DNA from: Gracilaria domingensis
Taxonomy: Eukaryota; Rhodophyta; Florideophyceae; Gracilariales; Gracilariaceae
Length of the DNA: 64,000 bases
Direction of reading: 5' to 3'
NCBI GenBank assembly: GCA_022539475.1
Contig: VCMS01000326.1
Coordinates: forward strand, 1-64,000
Position numbers and translations under genes: made by a program. Shown in pieces: positions 32,229 through 43,540 of this stretch (the stretch's first letter is position 1; every line of letters starts with the position of its first letter). The notes beneath the pieces were generated by a model. That model made no database searches and was not told the DNA's origin. It worked only from the letters and a program-made list of their open reading frames with translations.

Positions 32229-33467
32229 TCACGATTCGCACACGGAACTGATGTATTGCTGAGCAGAAGCAACTTCAAACCTAAAGTATGAGGAACGAAC
32301 TATGACTTCTGGGTCACTCGAGAGATCTTTTGCGAACGCAGGGTTTCTCGATGAATGCCAACAGCTGAGAATATAATACGTACTGATCTTCTCAAATGTT
32401 GGAGTAATGTCACAAGATGGAAGAGGAAGGGCAAACTTCTTATACGCCAGAGGAATCGCGACGGCAAATACGTTCCTACGATCTCCTCTGCCGTATCCCT
32501 GCACGTGGAAACGTCCATCAAAAGTGCGTAGCAAGGAGGGTTCAGACGAACAAGTGAAAGTGCAGAACGGCAGCGATGTCCCAAGTCGATTGTAGTTGAA
32601 ATTGGAGTCTTTGCAACCTCTTTTCAGGTCGTTAAAGCCAGCAACTTTCGGATCAGAGGCAAGGAAGTTGTAGCAATCGTTTCCAATTACTGGTTCGGTT
32701 TCGCACAAACATTCTTTCAGCGTGACCAATTCACTACAGCGCGAATCGTTTGTGTCTGGGCAGCTTGCGGCGTCATCTTTGGTTTCCATGATTGCATTCG
32801 CAATCATTGGTACGGTGACGGTGCATTCCACGCTTTCCAGCTCTGTCTCAAGTTCTACGTAGAGCTGCTCTGCCCACGTGGTCGCTTCCGCTAGAGTCAC
32901 AGCCTTCACTCGTTCCTGTGTAAGTCCGGAAACCGGATTAACATTTCCAACGCTGCATATGTAGTAGCCAGCTCGAATAGTGGTTCCTGTCCGGGCCGTG
33001 GTTACGACCACTCGAGCCCTGCACTCTAGTCCACTGGCACAATCCTTTGTGCCCACAGCTTTCTGTACAATAGAATCTTTCTCACATACTTCGTTGCGGA
33101 TAACATTATTCAATGGAGGTGAGGCTCGTGCTGTCGAACTGGAATACTTCTGGTTCAAATAGTATTGGATGCGGTGTCTCCCATACTGCAATCCACTGGA
33201 GTACCATGAACCTGAGGAACCAGGGATTGACCGGAACTGATCATAGTCCAAGCGAGGGAGCCATACACTAGATTCATTGGCCGCAAATACTACGGCAGTC
33301 AGTGCGGTGAGCACTGCCAGCACCGTGAAAAGCTTTCCACGAACCATAGAGAAGCTGAAACGGCGCGGCATTACATCAAGTGAACCATTTCCTCCAAACG
33401 AAGCGTCAGAAGTTTTGTTGTCAAATGCGGGTGTTCTTGGGATGGAGTGATATCCAACGCTATTCAT
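32229..33467 (-). CDS. Signal-anchored Cys-containing protein, unknown (412 aa)
   Basis: Host-type gene. Residues about 1-45 are cytosol-like. A strong hydrophobic segment (FTVLAVLTALTAVVFA, about 47-62) follows and could be a signal anchor or an internal signal peptide. The rest is extracytoplasmic-looking, with 16 Cys spread over residues 120-410, including CLCETE and CTFTC. A CKDSNFNYNRLG to FDGRFHVQGYG stretch might be a small beta-rich domain. I do not recognise a family. A TATA-like CTTTAAATA (read on the opposite strand) lies about 90 bp upstream of the Met. Intronless. Probably a secretory-pathway or cell-surface protein; no enzymatic motif seen. Confidence 0.75.
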   Translation of the reverse strand: MNSVGYHSIPRTPAFDNKTSDASFGGNGSLDVMPRRFSFSMVRGKLFTVLAVLTALTAVVFAANESSVWLPRLDYDQFRSIPGSSGSWYSSGLQYGRHRIQYYLNQKYSSSTARASPPLNNVIRNEVCEKDSIVQKAVGTKDCASGLECRARVVVTTARTGTTIRAGYYICSVGNVNPVSGLTQERVKAVTLAEATTWAEQLYVELETELESVECTVTVPMIANAIMETKDDAASCPDTNDSRCSELVTLKECLCETEPVIGNDCYNFLASDPKVAGFNDLKRGCKDSNFNYNRLGTSLPFCTFTCSSEPSLLRTFDGRFHVQGYGRGDRRNVFAVAIPLAYKKFALPLPSCDITPTFEKISTYYILSCWHSSRNPAFAKDLSSDPEVIVRSSYFRFEVASAQQYISSVCES

Positions 33468-33555
33468 CCTCAGAATGTATCTTTATGATCACGACTCTTT
33501 GAGTAAGTGAGGGATGTTGGAGACGAAAAAGAAGCAGATGAGAGAGAGAGAGATT

Positions 33556-33564
33556 CTTTAAATA
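33556..33564 (-). promoter_or_regulatory. TATA-like box of the 32.2-33.5 kb gene
   Basis: On the minus strand it reads TATTTAAAG, followed by a CT-rich (GA on the plus strand) tract and then the Met at 33467. The spacing of about 90 bp to the start codon is reasonable for a short 5' leader. Confidence 0.4.
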
Positions 33565-34524
33565 CCGTTTTCGCAGGGGCGCACAACGAAGCATGAGTGT
33601 CTCACAATTAGTCAGCACAATGAATGGGGTCTTGTGACCTACTGTTTATTTCTTGAACGCCATTGTGATGTCGACAAAGATATCGATTCAACGAGCTCGA
33701 GTCCATCACTTTCGATTAAATTCCAAGATAATTCAGTTGGATCCCATTATGGCAAAGTCTATGCAAAACAGCATATGTGTTCTGACCCATCCGGGGTTTA
33801 GCCACACACACTTACATGGCAACATGAGAGCAGAGCCAAATCTTAGCAGAGCGAACCTTTCCCAGGCAGCGAAGATGGGGCAGAAAGCAGATTCATGGAA
33901 GTCCTATTTCAATATGAGATTCGTAAGAGTATTCAAGTTGGATGCCAAGCACAAACCCTATAGGCCACTTTGAAGGTGAAGAGGTGCTCCATCTGCAGAA
34001 GGGAACCACAAGTATAATTCAAATCATTCTGGCATAGCTTTTGGTGTTCGTTATTCTTTCTTAGACGAAAGCTTGCATGCTTGTGATCGACTCAAGGAGT
34101 TTACAACATGTCGAGAACCAAATGTACAATTTAGTATGTTAAAGGTAGATAAGATCCATCTCGAGATTATCAAGAGACATGGAAGCAAAATAATGCAATC
34201 ATCACATCGGGAGAGAATGAAGTGTCTCTAGTGCACTGACACACTGCCAGCTCTTTCGGACATAATCACCGACCTAAGTGGACATCGTACAAAAAAAATG
34301 CAGCGCTTTGTACAAGACAAAAAACATTGCTTCCCAAACTTACGAAGCACAAGTTTTCCGGGCCCTCAGAACTATCATCTTCAAAGACGAAAGGTCCAGA
34401 AAAACTCGAGGTCAGCAAGCGGTTTATCGTGAGTCACGATTCGTGACGAAAAGCCTATGAGGAAATTGCAAATGAAAAAGTACGGTGCTACCCGATATAA
34501 GCTTTACTAAAATATCCCAATCTT

Positions 34525-34573
34525 ATATCAGTGCTCTGAAAGCAGGCTTTCGAAGCTGAAATTGCAGAGCTCC
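34525..34573 (-). repeat. Short hairpin repeat, copy 3
   Basis: On the minus strand: GGAGCTCTGCAATTTCAG, then TTCGAAAGCC/GCTTTCAGAGC, then ACTGATAT. Orientation is opposite to copies 1 and 2. Confidence 0.55.
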
Positions 34574-35101
34574 TCTGCACATCGAAGAGGGGAGAATATA
34601 ACAAGGAAGAGATTCATGTAGTGCCGTAGACATGAATCCATTAAACTATTCTTGTTGCAAAAAAGGTAACGAAGTTTTTTTATCCAACAAAGTCAATAAA
34701 TCATTGCGTAGCACCACCTGAGATCTTGATAATGAACAAACATTCAAATTTATTGCATTATTGTATCGGATAGATCACAAGACAGTTGTAGCTTGTACAG
34801 TTTGTGCAATAAAGGCAGGGACCGCGTCCATTCTGCCAGGTGAGATCTCCACAAGATCAATCATTCTGGGATATGGGGATATGGGTTGGTGGGTATGAAA
34901 AGCAAGAACCTTTTAAATGGAGATGGCAAACAGAGTGCGTATTGATTTTGAAAAATTATCTCATGCCAACCGAAAATCGTATTGTCAAATACAAGTAATA
35001 TGGACTTAAGTTCCTCTGGAGAATACATGTTGGCCACGACGATTTATGTGATTAAGGCCTTTCAGGAACGTGTGACTGACACACATGCAAATGAAAATAT
35101 G

Positions 35102-35153
35102 CATCAACGCTCCGAGAATCTCAAGATTCTCGAAGATGAGTCCGCAAAGCTCC
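35102..35153 (-). repeat. Short hairpin repeat, copy 4
   Basis: On the minus strand: GGAGCTTTGCGGACTCATC, then CGAGAATCTTGAGATTCTCG as the hairpin, then GAGCGTTGATG. The stem sequence differs from other copies but still pairs. Confidence 0.6.
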
Positions 35154-35499
35154 TTTGAAGATTTAAACTCTATGTGTCGTCATCTGCTAGTAAAGTATCT
35201 ATTTTTATTATGTACGCTGAAGATATATAACCAATTTAAGTACACTTCGTGAAACGTTTCTACTTAATAAGGTGGTATTTGTAATTTGTGCAAAGACTAT
35301 GTAAGCCATGCTAAGTTTTTGAGCTTTAGAAAGAAGCCGTGATCGAAATTTTATCCAAATTGCTTTCGGCGTCGGCAACAAAAAGATAGGAATACTCTCA
35401 AATCTTGCATTTACTTCGTACGTTAAAACACGCAAGTCTTTTGTATAGCGCTTTTCTCGCACGACACACGAATATTGTGGGTTTTCAATAGTTTTTATC

Positions 35500-35930
35500 A
35501 TAGCAAAGCTCCTAGCCACACTGAGGCTGATCAATCTAAATCTAAAGTAGAGCTATTATACAAAATTTTGTTGTTTTAAGATAGCAAGAAGTTGATTTCT
35601 GGCACTTCGAACATGCCGTTTGGTACACTCCGGAATCTGGTCGTTTATATTTAGAACTTTGCCATTTTCTTTACAAAAACTGATAGCATACAATAAAATC
35701 TTTTAAAAAAATGCGTCGTGTCACACGGCGCATTTTGGGGTCTTTTCGGACACACACCCTACAATAGATCACAACACTACCAACAAATTAAAATTGGAGT
35801 AGAAAAAATTCTTTGTAAGCATCATTTTGGGAGATATATCTAAGGCAGTCTCCAAACATGAGCTCCACATTTAATGTAACTGTAGATATATTTTTGCAAT
35901 AAATCCAAATATATGGAGATGTTTAAAGAA
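35500..35930 (+). repeat. Palindrome-cored repeat, copy D
   Basis: Starts TAGCAAAGCTCC. Core at 35711-35733 with one base changed in the left arm. It is followed by AATAGATCACAACACTACCAA and TTTTGGGAGATATATCTAAGG. A second partial copy of the distal part (TTTGGGAGTATATCTGAGG) runs on to about 36120. Confidence 0.7.
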
Positions 35931-36184
35931 GCATACGTATGTAACTCCCTTGTTTACCTCCTTTTGCGAGAGACCAATTTGCAAATCTTTGGGAGTATAT
36001 CTGAGGTAGTATCCAAATTATGATTTTGCACATAGTGCAACTGTATAGATCTTTCGTGCTACGATGCCAATAAAATGGAAGTGGTTCAAAGGAGCAGTGC
36101 CCAATAGTTTTCAGTTGGAAAGTGTTTCCATGTCTTTTGAAAACTCCCAACAATTTTTGAAAAATTCAAAAAAGGATCTTTTGC

Positions 36185-36480
36185 ATTTATAGCAAAGCTC
36201 TATACATCGGGCAAAGATGACTGACTTTGATCTAAACTAGTAAGTTCTATGCAAAAGTTGGTCGTTTCCCTCAATTTGGCACTGTACCCTGAAAATAGAG
36301 GCGTTCACATTCTTGGTACTTTATACTTAGATTTTCAAATTTCGTCTCATAAAAGCTATTGATAGGCAATAATTTTAATTAAAACAATGCGCCGTGTCAC
36401 ACGGCGCGTTTTGTCCTGTTTTTGCAGTTTCTTCGCAATTGGATCAAGTCAATTCCAGTCCTATCAATATTGCATTGTCT
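36185..36480 (+). repeat. Palindrome-cored repeat, copy E
   Basis: Starts TAGCAAAGCTC. The core at 36387-36409 has perfect 10-bp arms. The distal part diverges sooner than in other copies. Confidence 0.65.
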
Positions 36481-39133
36481 GGCAGGATTTGAGATTTGTA
36501 AAATTAGACTCTGCCTAAACAAAGGCAAACATACTGGTTTGTACTAACGACTTCTGTCCTTTATTCTGATTCTACAACTCAACATACAAAGAATTTGGAA
36601 TCGTTTGTGCCAAACTACGCATATTTTTCTTGTAGTTTTTTCTGCATTTCATCATTTTCTTTGATTACAAGTAGTAAGATTTTAAAAAGACACGTGTTAC
36701 TTACACACGATGTATAAGCTGTCAACGAAAGATAGTTTAACTTTTGAATCGTTTTCGAAAAACCTATTCTATGTAAATGTTCGTCTCGTAATTTTGAAAC
36801 GATCTTTAGATATAAGCAATTTTCTAGTTCTTTTTGCATCAGTTTAATGCGTAAAGCAATTTTGCAACACGAGATTTCTCACTCTTCGACACAAAATATA
36901 TCAAGTAAAGAGAAGCATTTTTACGCTTTGCTGCAGAAATCGGATTGCAAAGCTCTCAAATTTTGTAGAGCTTTGCGGCCCCATTTTCAGAGAAGCCATG
37001 CTTCTCTGAACCTCTGATTGGTTTTTGTCGCTGGCTTGTATTGAAACGGTTCGATGGTCCAAACTCGATTCTACTCGTCATCTGTCTGTGACATGCGAGC
37101 GAAGGCGACCAGAGCGGACTGCGTGTGTCTACTCACCTGCTGGCTCTCTCTTCGTCTCGCAGCATGAGAGCGTCACCAACCCTTGTCAGCAGGTGGGGCC
37201 AGCACAAAATCGTTTAGTTCAATAAATGACGCATATATCTTGGAGGAGCATTCCACACAGTGCTGCTTGTCGGCAAACATACAAGATGGCGACATGGGAA
37301 CGGTTTCTGGCCACAATGCGTTAGCTAATACGTTAGCGCCATAGAAATTGGATTCGCCGACTGTTACAAGTCCATAATCAATCGCAGTGGCAGTTGCATA
37401 TTCCGTTTCGCGTATTGGCATACGTATTCCTCAGTCTCGAGTTCAGCCAAGACACTTCTGCTCGCCTCTTCTTCGCTGAATGCTCAAACCAGGCAATGCG
37501 CCACCGAGGCGTGGCATTGACGAGCTAGGCCAGTGGGTACGGTTACACTGCCCCGGAGCAGTGTAAGAACTTAAATTACCCCGCAGCACTGTAAATAGAC
37601 GCAGGGGCCATATAAGGGTTATGTTACCCCTCAAATAGAGAAAGAAGTTGATTAACCGTATCTCAAGAAGCTTTACTGAAAGCAAGGCAAAACGCGCACT
37701 CTTTATCTCTTTTATGCTTTTTTCTACCTATACTGCTTATCTGCCCTCTATCGAAAAGTTAAGGCAACATATAATGCTAAAACAATTTACAGAATCCAAC
37801 ACATGTATCAAGTTCACGAGCTTTAGTGGTAGAGACCTAACAACAATACTGTTAAACAATAATAAGAGTGTTCTGGCTTCATCCGTGTTCTTTCTTCTCA
37901 AAACACTTTTTTTCTAAACTTCTACTTGTGGCGCAAGAATTTTAGAGTTGAATAGGATGGTTAAGATAGAAAATCGTCAAGATCGTAATGATTTGTCAGT
38001 CTTTAGGAGGTACAATGTACCCCGGATGGGTTCGATGTTGAGATTATAGCAGGCAGGCTCTAATGCAAAGCAATACGAGGCCTAAACAATGATAGAAGAC
38101 GAGCAATTCTGGGGGATAGTGCTCCCCAAATATTATTGACATTCAGTGTCGTGCTCGACGACATGCGCTGGTTCACTGGCGGAGCCATTGAGAACGACAT
38201 CCGCCACAGCCACAACCGAGACAGGATTATCTAAGACACAGGAGTATCTAGGATTCAGCAACGGTACACCTGTCTAGTTTCCAGCGGTGCACTCTCCAGC
38301 GAGAGATATGCTGAAATCCCCTCACACTCTGCGCCGTGTTCCAGGACGACGGCTGGTGAGCTCCCTGCTCTCCTGCCGCCATCGTCCAACACGGCCGTCA
38401 ACTGCGCCTCCAGTGTATGCGCCGTTGACGAAGGCATCATCCACCATCGCCGCTGACGCAGGAGGCCTCAGCATTCGTGGTAGATAGGTGCACTTTGGTG
38501 GATGGTGCCGTCCAACGTCGTGGGGATCTATGTCTTACACCGTAATAGATACGCGCGGGGGGACGCCAAAAGATCAACTAACTTTGCACTGTGACAGAAT
38601 GTATCTAGGTATCTGTAGACACGTGCATCGATTCGCAGACTCACCTGGTATCTGCGCTGGTGAAAGATTACTTGTAGCCATACACGGGCACACTACAGTG
38701 GCGCTGGAACCTCTCAGGTTCTTTTCAGCCCCCACGGCACTTAGTTAGGGCATTAATTGATACTACACTGCTGGTCTTGATGGCCCGATTTTCACGCATT
38801 CTGGACGATGATTAATCCCTTGCCCTAAGAAGCGGCTTCAGCCAGAAGCACGTGAACAGCACGCACAAGTGCTTGGGATGGCGCCGTGGCACGCTTGTCG
38901 AACTGTTATGCTCGACGAGCGAAGCCTTTTGTGTTCCTTCAGGCTAGGACCACTCCGGCAACCAACTGAGAGTGGGAAATCTTCTTCGACCTTAATAATT
39001 CTCAAGCTTTTACTTGCTTTAAGGAGAACTCCCCCCTTCAGCGTTCCCTACCTTGATCGAAAACTTCGATAATCCTAATCGTTTCACTATTAGAAAGAGA
39101 AAACAGCTCAAGGAAGTTTGGTACAGTAGGAAA
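36481..39133. other. Gene-poor spacer
   Basis: No gene recognised. It holds one short hairpin repeat (36967-37019), a small hairpin TTACACTGC/GCAGTGTAA near 37549-37572, and the 3' flank of the transposase gene. I searched by eye for terminal inverted repeats matching the DNA upstream of 43540 and found none. Confidence 0.5.
36967..37019 (+). repeat. Short hairpin repeat, copy 5
   Basis: AGAGCTTTGCGGCCCCATTT, then CAGAGAAGCC/GCTTCTCTG hairpin, then CCTCTGATTGG. A reversed TTGCAAAGCTCTC lies 20 bp to its left. Confidence 0.6.
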
Positions 39134-42100
39134 TCAGATCTGAGTTGCAGCCAAACGACCACCTATAAGTTTTCTAGCCGTTTGGATATATCTCTCAAAG
39201 CCCTTGTGGTCTTTGTCCTTCACATTTGTCGATTTGAAAGCCTTGCCGACCAAAAGAGTCCACGCATACATGCAAACAAGAACTCCACAATCAGTTCCGT
39301 TTGTAACAGGTTGCTCAACAACTTGGAACATAATTGCGACATCCCTAGGAGCCAGTTCCTTCCAAGTAAATATCTTCCCGTAGAGCTTGCTGTATTTGGC
39401 CGACATATGGTTCAAAGTGTCTTTGATCTGTTTCGATACCTTTTTGTTCTCCATAAATCGTGATCGAACATGAAACGGATCTAATATCCTGTACGTCTGC
39501 GTTTGGATCTCTACGATACATAAAACCCAATGCGACTCATTAACATGCACTGGCCAAAGAATGTAGTCAATGTCATGAAATTGGAAGCCATTTAACCACT
39601 TTTCGCCCCCTCCTATGCCGTACGGTCTGTCCACCAAGGGAACAGCGAATGTAGAAACATAAAGAAACCTTTTTCCTTCCGTATGAACCGTGGTCCTCAT
39701 CATATGTAGAACAAAATCCTCAATGATTTTATCCGTCAGCCACAGTCCATCCTTCAAGGAACGAAAATCAAGTCGAGAGATATTTCTTTCTCCTCTAACG
39801 ACAAATATATCTCTCGGATTTGTTCTCTTTTCTTCAGCATTGACAACATCCATAGCGCCGTTGTACGCTTCCAGAAGATCTTGAGGAATGTCTAATGACG
39901 GCATTGAACTTCTTTCGTTGTTGTCAATAACCCTCCAACGCTTCTTGAGAATATTGGTGACATGCTCTTTGTCACCATCTTCGTAGAGCACTCCAAATTC
40001 CAATTCCCCATTAGAGTTATCAATATACATGATCTCTCCTGGATACCATTCCAAATCAAGTGCCCAAAATAGCTCGACCCTAGCACCAACTTGCAGTCTG
40101 TCCGTAATACCGTCTTCAAAGGTGTTTGGCGTTGCCATCATGTGCCTTCGTTGACTCACTTTACAGCGCAAAGGAATGTTATTTCTGGCCTTCATGCAAG
40201 CCTTTGACAAGTTCAATTGCTGAGCTGTGGTTGAAGGGCAATCTTTGACAGAAAATCTGAAACCATGTCTTTCATCTCGATGCTTCCGTGCCTGCTTAAG
40301 TTCCATAATTGTAGGTAAGCAGCTTTCATAACTCCAATGTGCTTCTCTAAAGTGATCGAACACCACTTTTGATTCTTTTTGAACACCAATATCGTCACAC
40401 AAAGGGCACGCGTAGCCTTCAGCAATAATTTTCGCTTCAAACAGAGTAAGGTTTGTTTTGTTATTTCGTAGAGCTAACCGAAGCTTCCGAGATTGCCTTT
40501 TTCTTCTCCGTCGAGCTGCTCTCGTCTTTTGTGACAGAGTAGTATTACAATCTCGCTTTCTCCAGTCATGTCGTCTTTGTGGGTTACGGACGTTAGCAAC
40601 AGAGCTTCCAGTAGGACTGAGTTCGTAAGAGCTCTCTTCGCTACTCTTCTGTGATTGCTTTAGAGTATCATTTCCATTCATCTCCATCAACGGCGTGGTG
40701 TTCTGGAGGGAAGTTCTCGTTGTAGAGCCAGAGTACCCACAGGAATCCTCACTACTATGAATTTCTTCAAGCAATGCCGACAATCGGCGAAGTAGAGGCG
40801 TTTTTCCGAATTCCTGCCCAGAATCATAGTGCTGCAAATTCTTCGTTTCGTTTTCCAGCATGACTCCTAGCTTGTAAACAATAGCACCCGCGGGAAGCGC
40901 ACTCTCGGAAAATGTAATATGTTCAGATACTCGTGTGAACACAGCTCGGATAAGGGAGAACGCTTTCTGACTTCCACCGTCGGCTAGTGAAATGGGAAAG
41001 TCGGTCTGTCGAGGCAGAGCAAAACGTTGACGAATTCCGCATTGGAAAAGCCAAATATCCAGCTGTTCGAGTTTCCTTGCATCCCAGTCGTCAAAGTTGT
41101 ACTTCCGTCTGTGAGCAATGAGAAATTCTGTCTCGTTCGCTGGAAGCCCAAAGGGTGAAATCCATCGCGGAGACACAGATGTAAGAAACAATATGTCAAT
41201 GAACGAGTGATAACCGTTTTTCTTCATTGTTTCCATAAGTGTCTTTGATTTGTCTAGATAGAGACAGACTGCGAGTAGATGATGGCACGGAAGTCCCATG
41301 CGAACCGTGTACAGACACTCACAGGTTGCAGTGACGTCAGGAGTCTTTCCTTCAGATGGTGTTCGAGGGAGAATAACCCTCAAGTATACGTCCGTTCGTG
41401 ACAATGTTCTTTCATTCCCTTCATTTTGGTCAAACGAATATGTTTGAGTTGTTGTACCAGCTATGGAGATAAGTTTGTGCTCATCTTTTTCGCGGCCTTC
41501 TGAACCGCTCGTCGACGGTACATCTGAGTCACTGGTAAACGTCAAACGCAAAGCTTCATTCAACAATCTGGCAATTTCAGTACATGCGTATCGTGATACT
41601 CCTAGCTTTCCAAGAAATGACGCACAATGCTCTCTCAAATGTCCTGGTGCCTCACGTAAAGGCAATACTCTCCATTCAGGGCACGAACTTCTGGATTCCT
41701 TTCGTGATTGCCGTTCGATTAGTTTCTCGATAGACGATGCATAGTTCTGAAGACTTGTACTGTCCGCAAAGCATCGAACTAGACTGTTCCAACTTTCCGA
41801 TCTTTGTGTTGATGATGCCCCGAGTGTAAGACAATCCTTGAAAAATACAGATGCCCAATGATTTCGACGATCCCAGACATAAAGGTCAAGGTACTTCCTG
41901 AGTTTCTCTGTCTTCGAACTAGGTGGGAACCACTTGCTCAGCAACTGCTTCCAGAGACGGTTAAGATGATCTTCAGATATACATTCTCGACAAAGGGAAA
42001 GATCTGCTCTGAAGCTTTGCCATAACGTAGCTCCCCCTTTGCTTCTCAAGATTGGGTTCACGCGCTTCTTCACTTGCATATCAAATAGGTGATAAATGCA

Positions 42101-43540
42101 CAGCAGATGACGAACGTCTTCATCGTACGGTATAGATCTGAGTGAGAGTGCGATTGCTTCGTCACCGTCGGTAAAGATCACTTCAGGTAGTGGCTTTTCG
42201 AACGCAATGTGCCAGTATCCCAATAGTCTTCTGCAGAATAGACCATTCTCATGAAGAGTAAGACCGAGAAGAACAGCTCTTGATACACCCTCAGAGTCCA
42301 CTGCTGTCATTGTCGCAAGCCTGTAGTTGTATCTGGTGGTATTGTGGGTGCTGTCCCAGAAAATGACATCACCACACCGATGGACCAATTCTTTCGAACC
42401 TTTCACAGACCACACGATCGATGAAAGCTCACCTGTTTCTTCATCTTGGTGATGATCTAGAAACTCAACTTTTCCCTCTCGCTTGCGCTGCTGAAGGTAC
42501 TTTACAAGATTGTTTGCATCTTCCACGCCTTCGGAGATCTTCTTGACAACATTACGTAGTGTTTCGTACTCAATCTCACATCGAGGAAACTGATCACCTA
42601 AGAACCGTTCGAGCTTCATAACAGAACCCTTTCCACCAGGACATGCTCTACGAAATGCTAACAGTGCTGACATGATCTCTTCATTTTCCAGAACATCACG
42701 CGAGCGAGAAATTAATTTCTTTCCGGAAGAAATCTTTTTCGGAACGTGGTTTGTATGACTCATATTGATATTACGAATGACGCAAAAGCTATTCAAATGA
42801 AATTGGTCGAGATCAAGACCTGCTTTAGTTCTGTATGATTCACAGTCCTTTTTGATTGAACTGATCACATAGTCGCAAACATTCTGCTGGTAAGACATAT
42901 GGATCGATGTCGTTGTGACTTTGGCCTCACATCCAACTTTCTTCGAACCTCTTTCCCTTATGCCTTTGCTGGATGACTTTCGAGGACCTCCTGAATGAGA
43001 GCAAGTGGAAAGAAATCTACCCAAATCCTTTCGTTGGCATATCCATGAAGTTCCCAATTCTCGTGCATTGTCTCGAAGTTCACAAAGGGATTTCAGCAGT
43101 GAAGATTGAGCAAGAACCACCGTGCCAGGTTGGAGAATTACTAGTTCAGGAACAGGTGGCGTTCGAACATAATACAGAGTTTCGACAGTCGTCCCATTTT
43201 CCTCAATAGAGAGAAAACCACCACATTCTCCTTTACGGAGCTGGGAACCAATGTTGCAGAGATCCACTTCCTGGGGCACATCATCTAACTGTTCATCAGA
43301 ATCATTAACTGAAAGGGTAGTATCCAGTGAGTCACCAGACTCAAAATTCTCTTCAATTGTATTTTCTGTGTTCGTAAGGTTGTAAATGCAGCTCCCTGCC
43401 ATTATACACGTGAACAGATTGCTGATCGTCTTCCTCCGCCTGCCTTTTCGAGAGGCGACTCCTTCTCCGTCTTTTTGGCGCAACTGGTGTGAGAGAGATC
43501 CTGCGGGTTGCACTAAAGGTTCGCAGAAGCATGCGTTCAA
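39134..43540 (-). CDS. MULE transposase fused to a Ulp1-like (C48) peptidase, 1468 aa
   Basis: One open frame. The MULE/FAR1-type DDE domain spans about residues 385-590, with candidate acidic residues D396 (FWDSTHN), D458 (FTDGD) and E582 (RSESWNS), and a CIYH motif between. A SWIM zinc finger has C740, C742, C752 and H754. A single C2H2-like finger has C1045, C1048, H1063 and H1068 after a strongly basic stretch (AARRRRKRQSRK). A Tudor-like module is at about 1146-1206 (VELFWALDLEWYPGEI...YEDGD). The C-terminal Ulp1/SENP-type peptidase keeps a full catalytic set: H1337 (SHWVL), D1354 (ILDPF), Q1410 and C1418 (TDCGV). Mutator-like elements carrying a Ulp1 domain are known in plants; the Tudor-like and finger additions are less usual. 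No terminal inverted repeats were seen, so it may be an immobile or domesticated copy. Confidence 0.9.
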   Translation of the reverse strand: MNACFCEPLVQPAGSLSHQLRQKDGEGVASRKGRRRKTISNLFTCIMAGSCIYNLTNTENTIEENFESGDSLDTTLSVNDSDEQLDDVPQEVDLCNIGSQLRKGECGGFLSIEENGTTVETLYYVRTPPVPELVILQPGTVVLAQSSLLKSLCELRDNARELGTSWICQRKDLGRFLSTCSHSGGPRKSSSKGIRERGSKKVGCEAKVTTTSIHMSYQQNVCDYVISSIKKDCESYRTKAGLDLDQFHLNSFCVIRNINMSHTNHVPKKISSGKKLISRSRDVLENEEIMSALLAFRRACPGGKGSVMKLERFLGDQFPRCEIEYETLRNVVKKISEGVEDANNLVKYLQQRKREGKVEFLDHHQDEETGELSSIVWSVKGSKELVHRCGDVIFWDSTHNTTRYNYRLATMTAVDSEGVSRAVLLGLTLHENGLFCRRLLGYWHIAFEKPLPEVIFTDGDEAIALSLRSIPYDEDVRHLLCIYHLFDMQVKKRVNPILRSKGGATLWQSFRADLSLCRECISEDHLNRLWKQLLSKWFPPSSKTEKLRKYLDLYVWDRRNHWASVFFKDCLTLGASSTQRSESWNSLVRCFADSTSLQNYASSIEKLIERQSRKESRSSCPEWRVLPLREAPGHLREHCASFLGKLGVSRYACTEIARLLNEALRLTFTSDSDVPSTSGSEGREKDEHKLISIAGTTTQTYSFDQNEGNERTLSRTDVYLRVILPRTPSEGKTPDVTATCECLYTVRMGLPCHHLLAVCLYLDKSKTLMETMKKNGYHSFIDILFLTSVSPRWISPFGLPANETEFLIAHRRKYNFDDWDARKLEQLDIWLFQCGIRQRFALPRQTDFPISLADGGSQKAFSLIRAVFTRVSEHITFSESALPAGAIVYKLGVMLENETKNLQHYDSGQEFGKTPLLRRLSALLEEIHSSEDSCGYSGSTTRTSLQNTTPLMEMNGNDTLKQSQKSSEESSYELSPTGSSVANVRNPQRRHDWRKRDCNTTLSQKTRAARRRRKRQSRKLRLALRNNKTNLTLFEAKIIAEGYACPLCDDIGVQKESKVVFDHFREAHWSYESCLPTIMELKQARKHRDERHGFRFSVKDCPSTTAQQLNLSKACMKARNNIPLRCKVSQRRHMMATPNTFEDGITDRLQVGARVELFWALDLEWYPGEIMYIDNSNGELEFGVLYEDGDKEHVTNILKKRWRVIDNNERSSMPSLDIPQDLLEAYNGAMDVVNAEEKRTNPRDIFVVRGERNISRLDFRSLKDGLWLTDKIIEDFVLHMMRTTVHTEGKRFLYVSTFAVPLVDRPYGIGGGEKWLNGFQFHDIDYILWPVHVNESHWVLCIVEIQTQTYRILDPFHVRSRFMENKKVSKQIKDTLNHMSAKYSKLYGKIFTWKELAPRDVAIMFQVVEQPVTNGTDCGVLVCMYAWTLLVGKAFKSTNVKDKDHKGFERYIQTARKLIGGRLAATQI

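Larger units (their letters stand above)
33565..35499. other. AT-rich spacer
   Basis: No convincing gene. Small frames (up to about 106 residues) lack domains. It contains two copies of the short hairpin repeat on the minus strand (34525-34573 and 35102-35153). Confidence 0.5.

Noticed and set aside
29170-36480. CRISPR-like interpretation of the palindrome-cored repeats
   Set aside because: The spacing is irregular, the units are hundreds of bases long, the flanks are themselves related, and the DNA is eukaryotic.
38745-38828. TTAGGGCA...TGCCCTAA inverted ends enclosing 84 bp
   Set aside because: The 8-bp arms are too short and no target duplication is present; not enough to call a transposon, and no link to the transposase gene.
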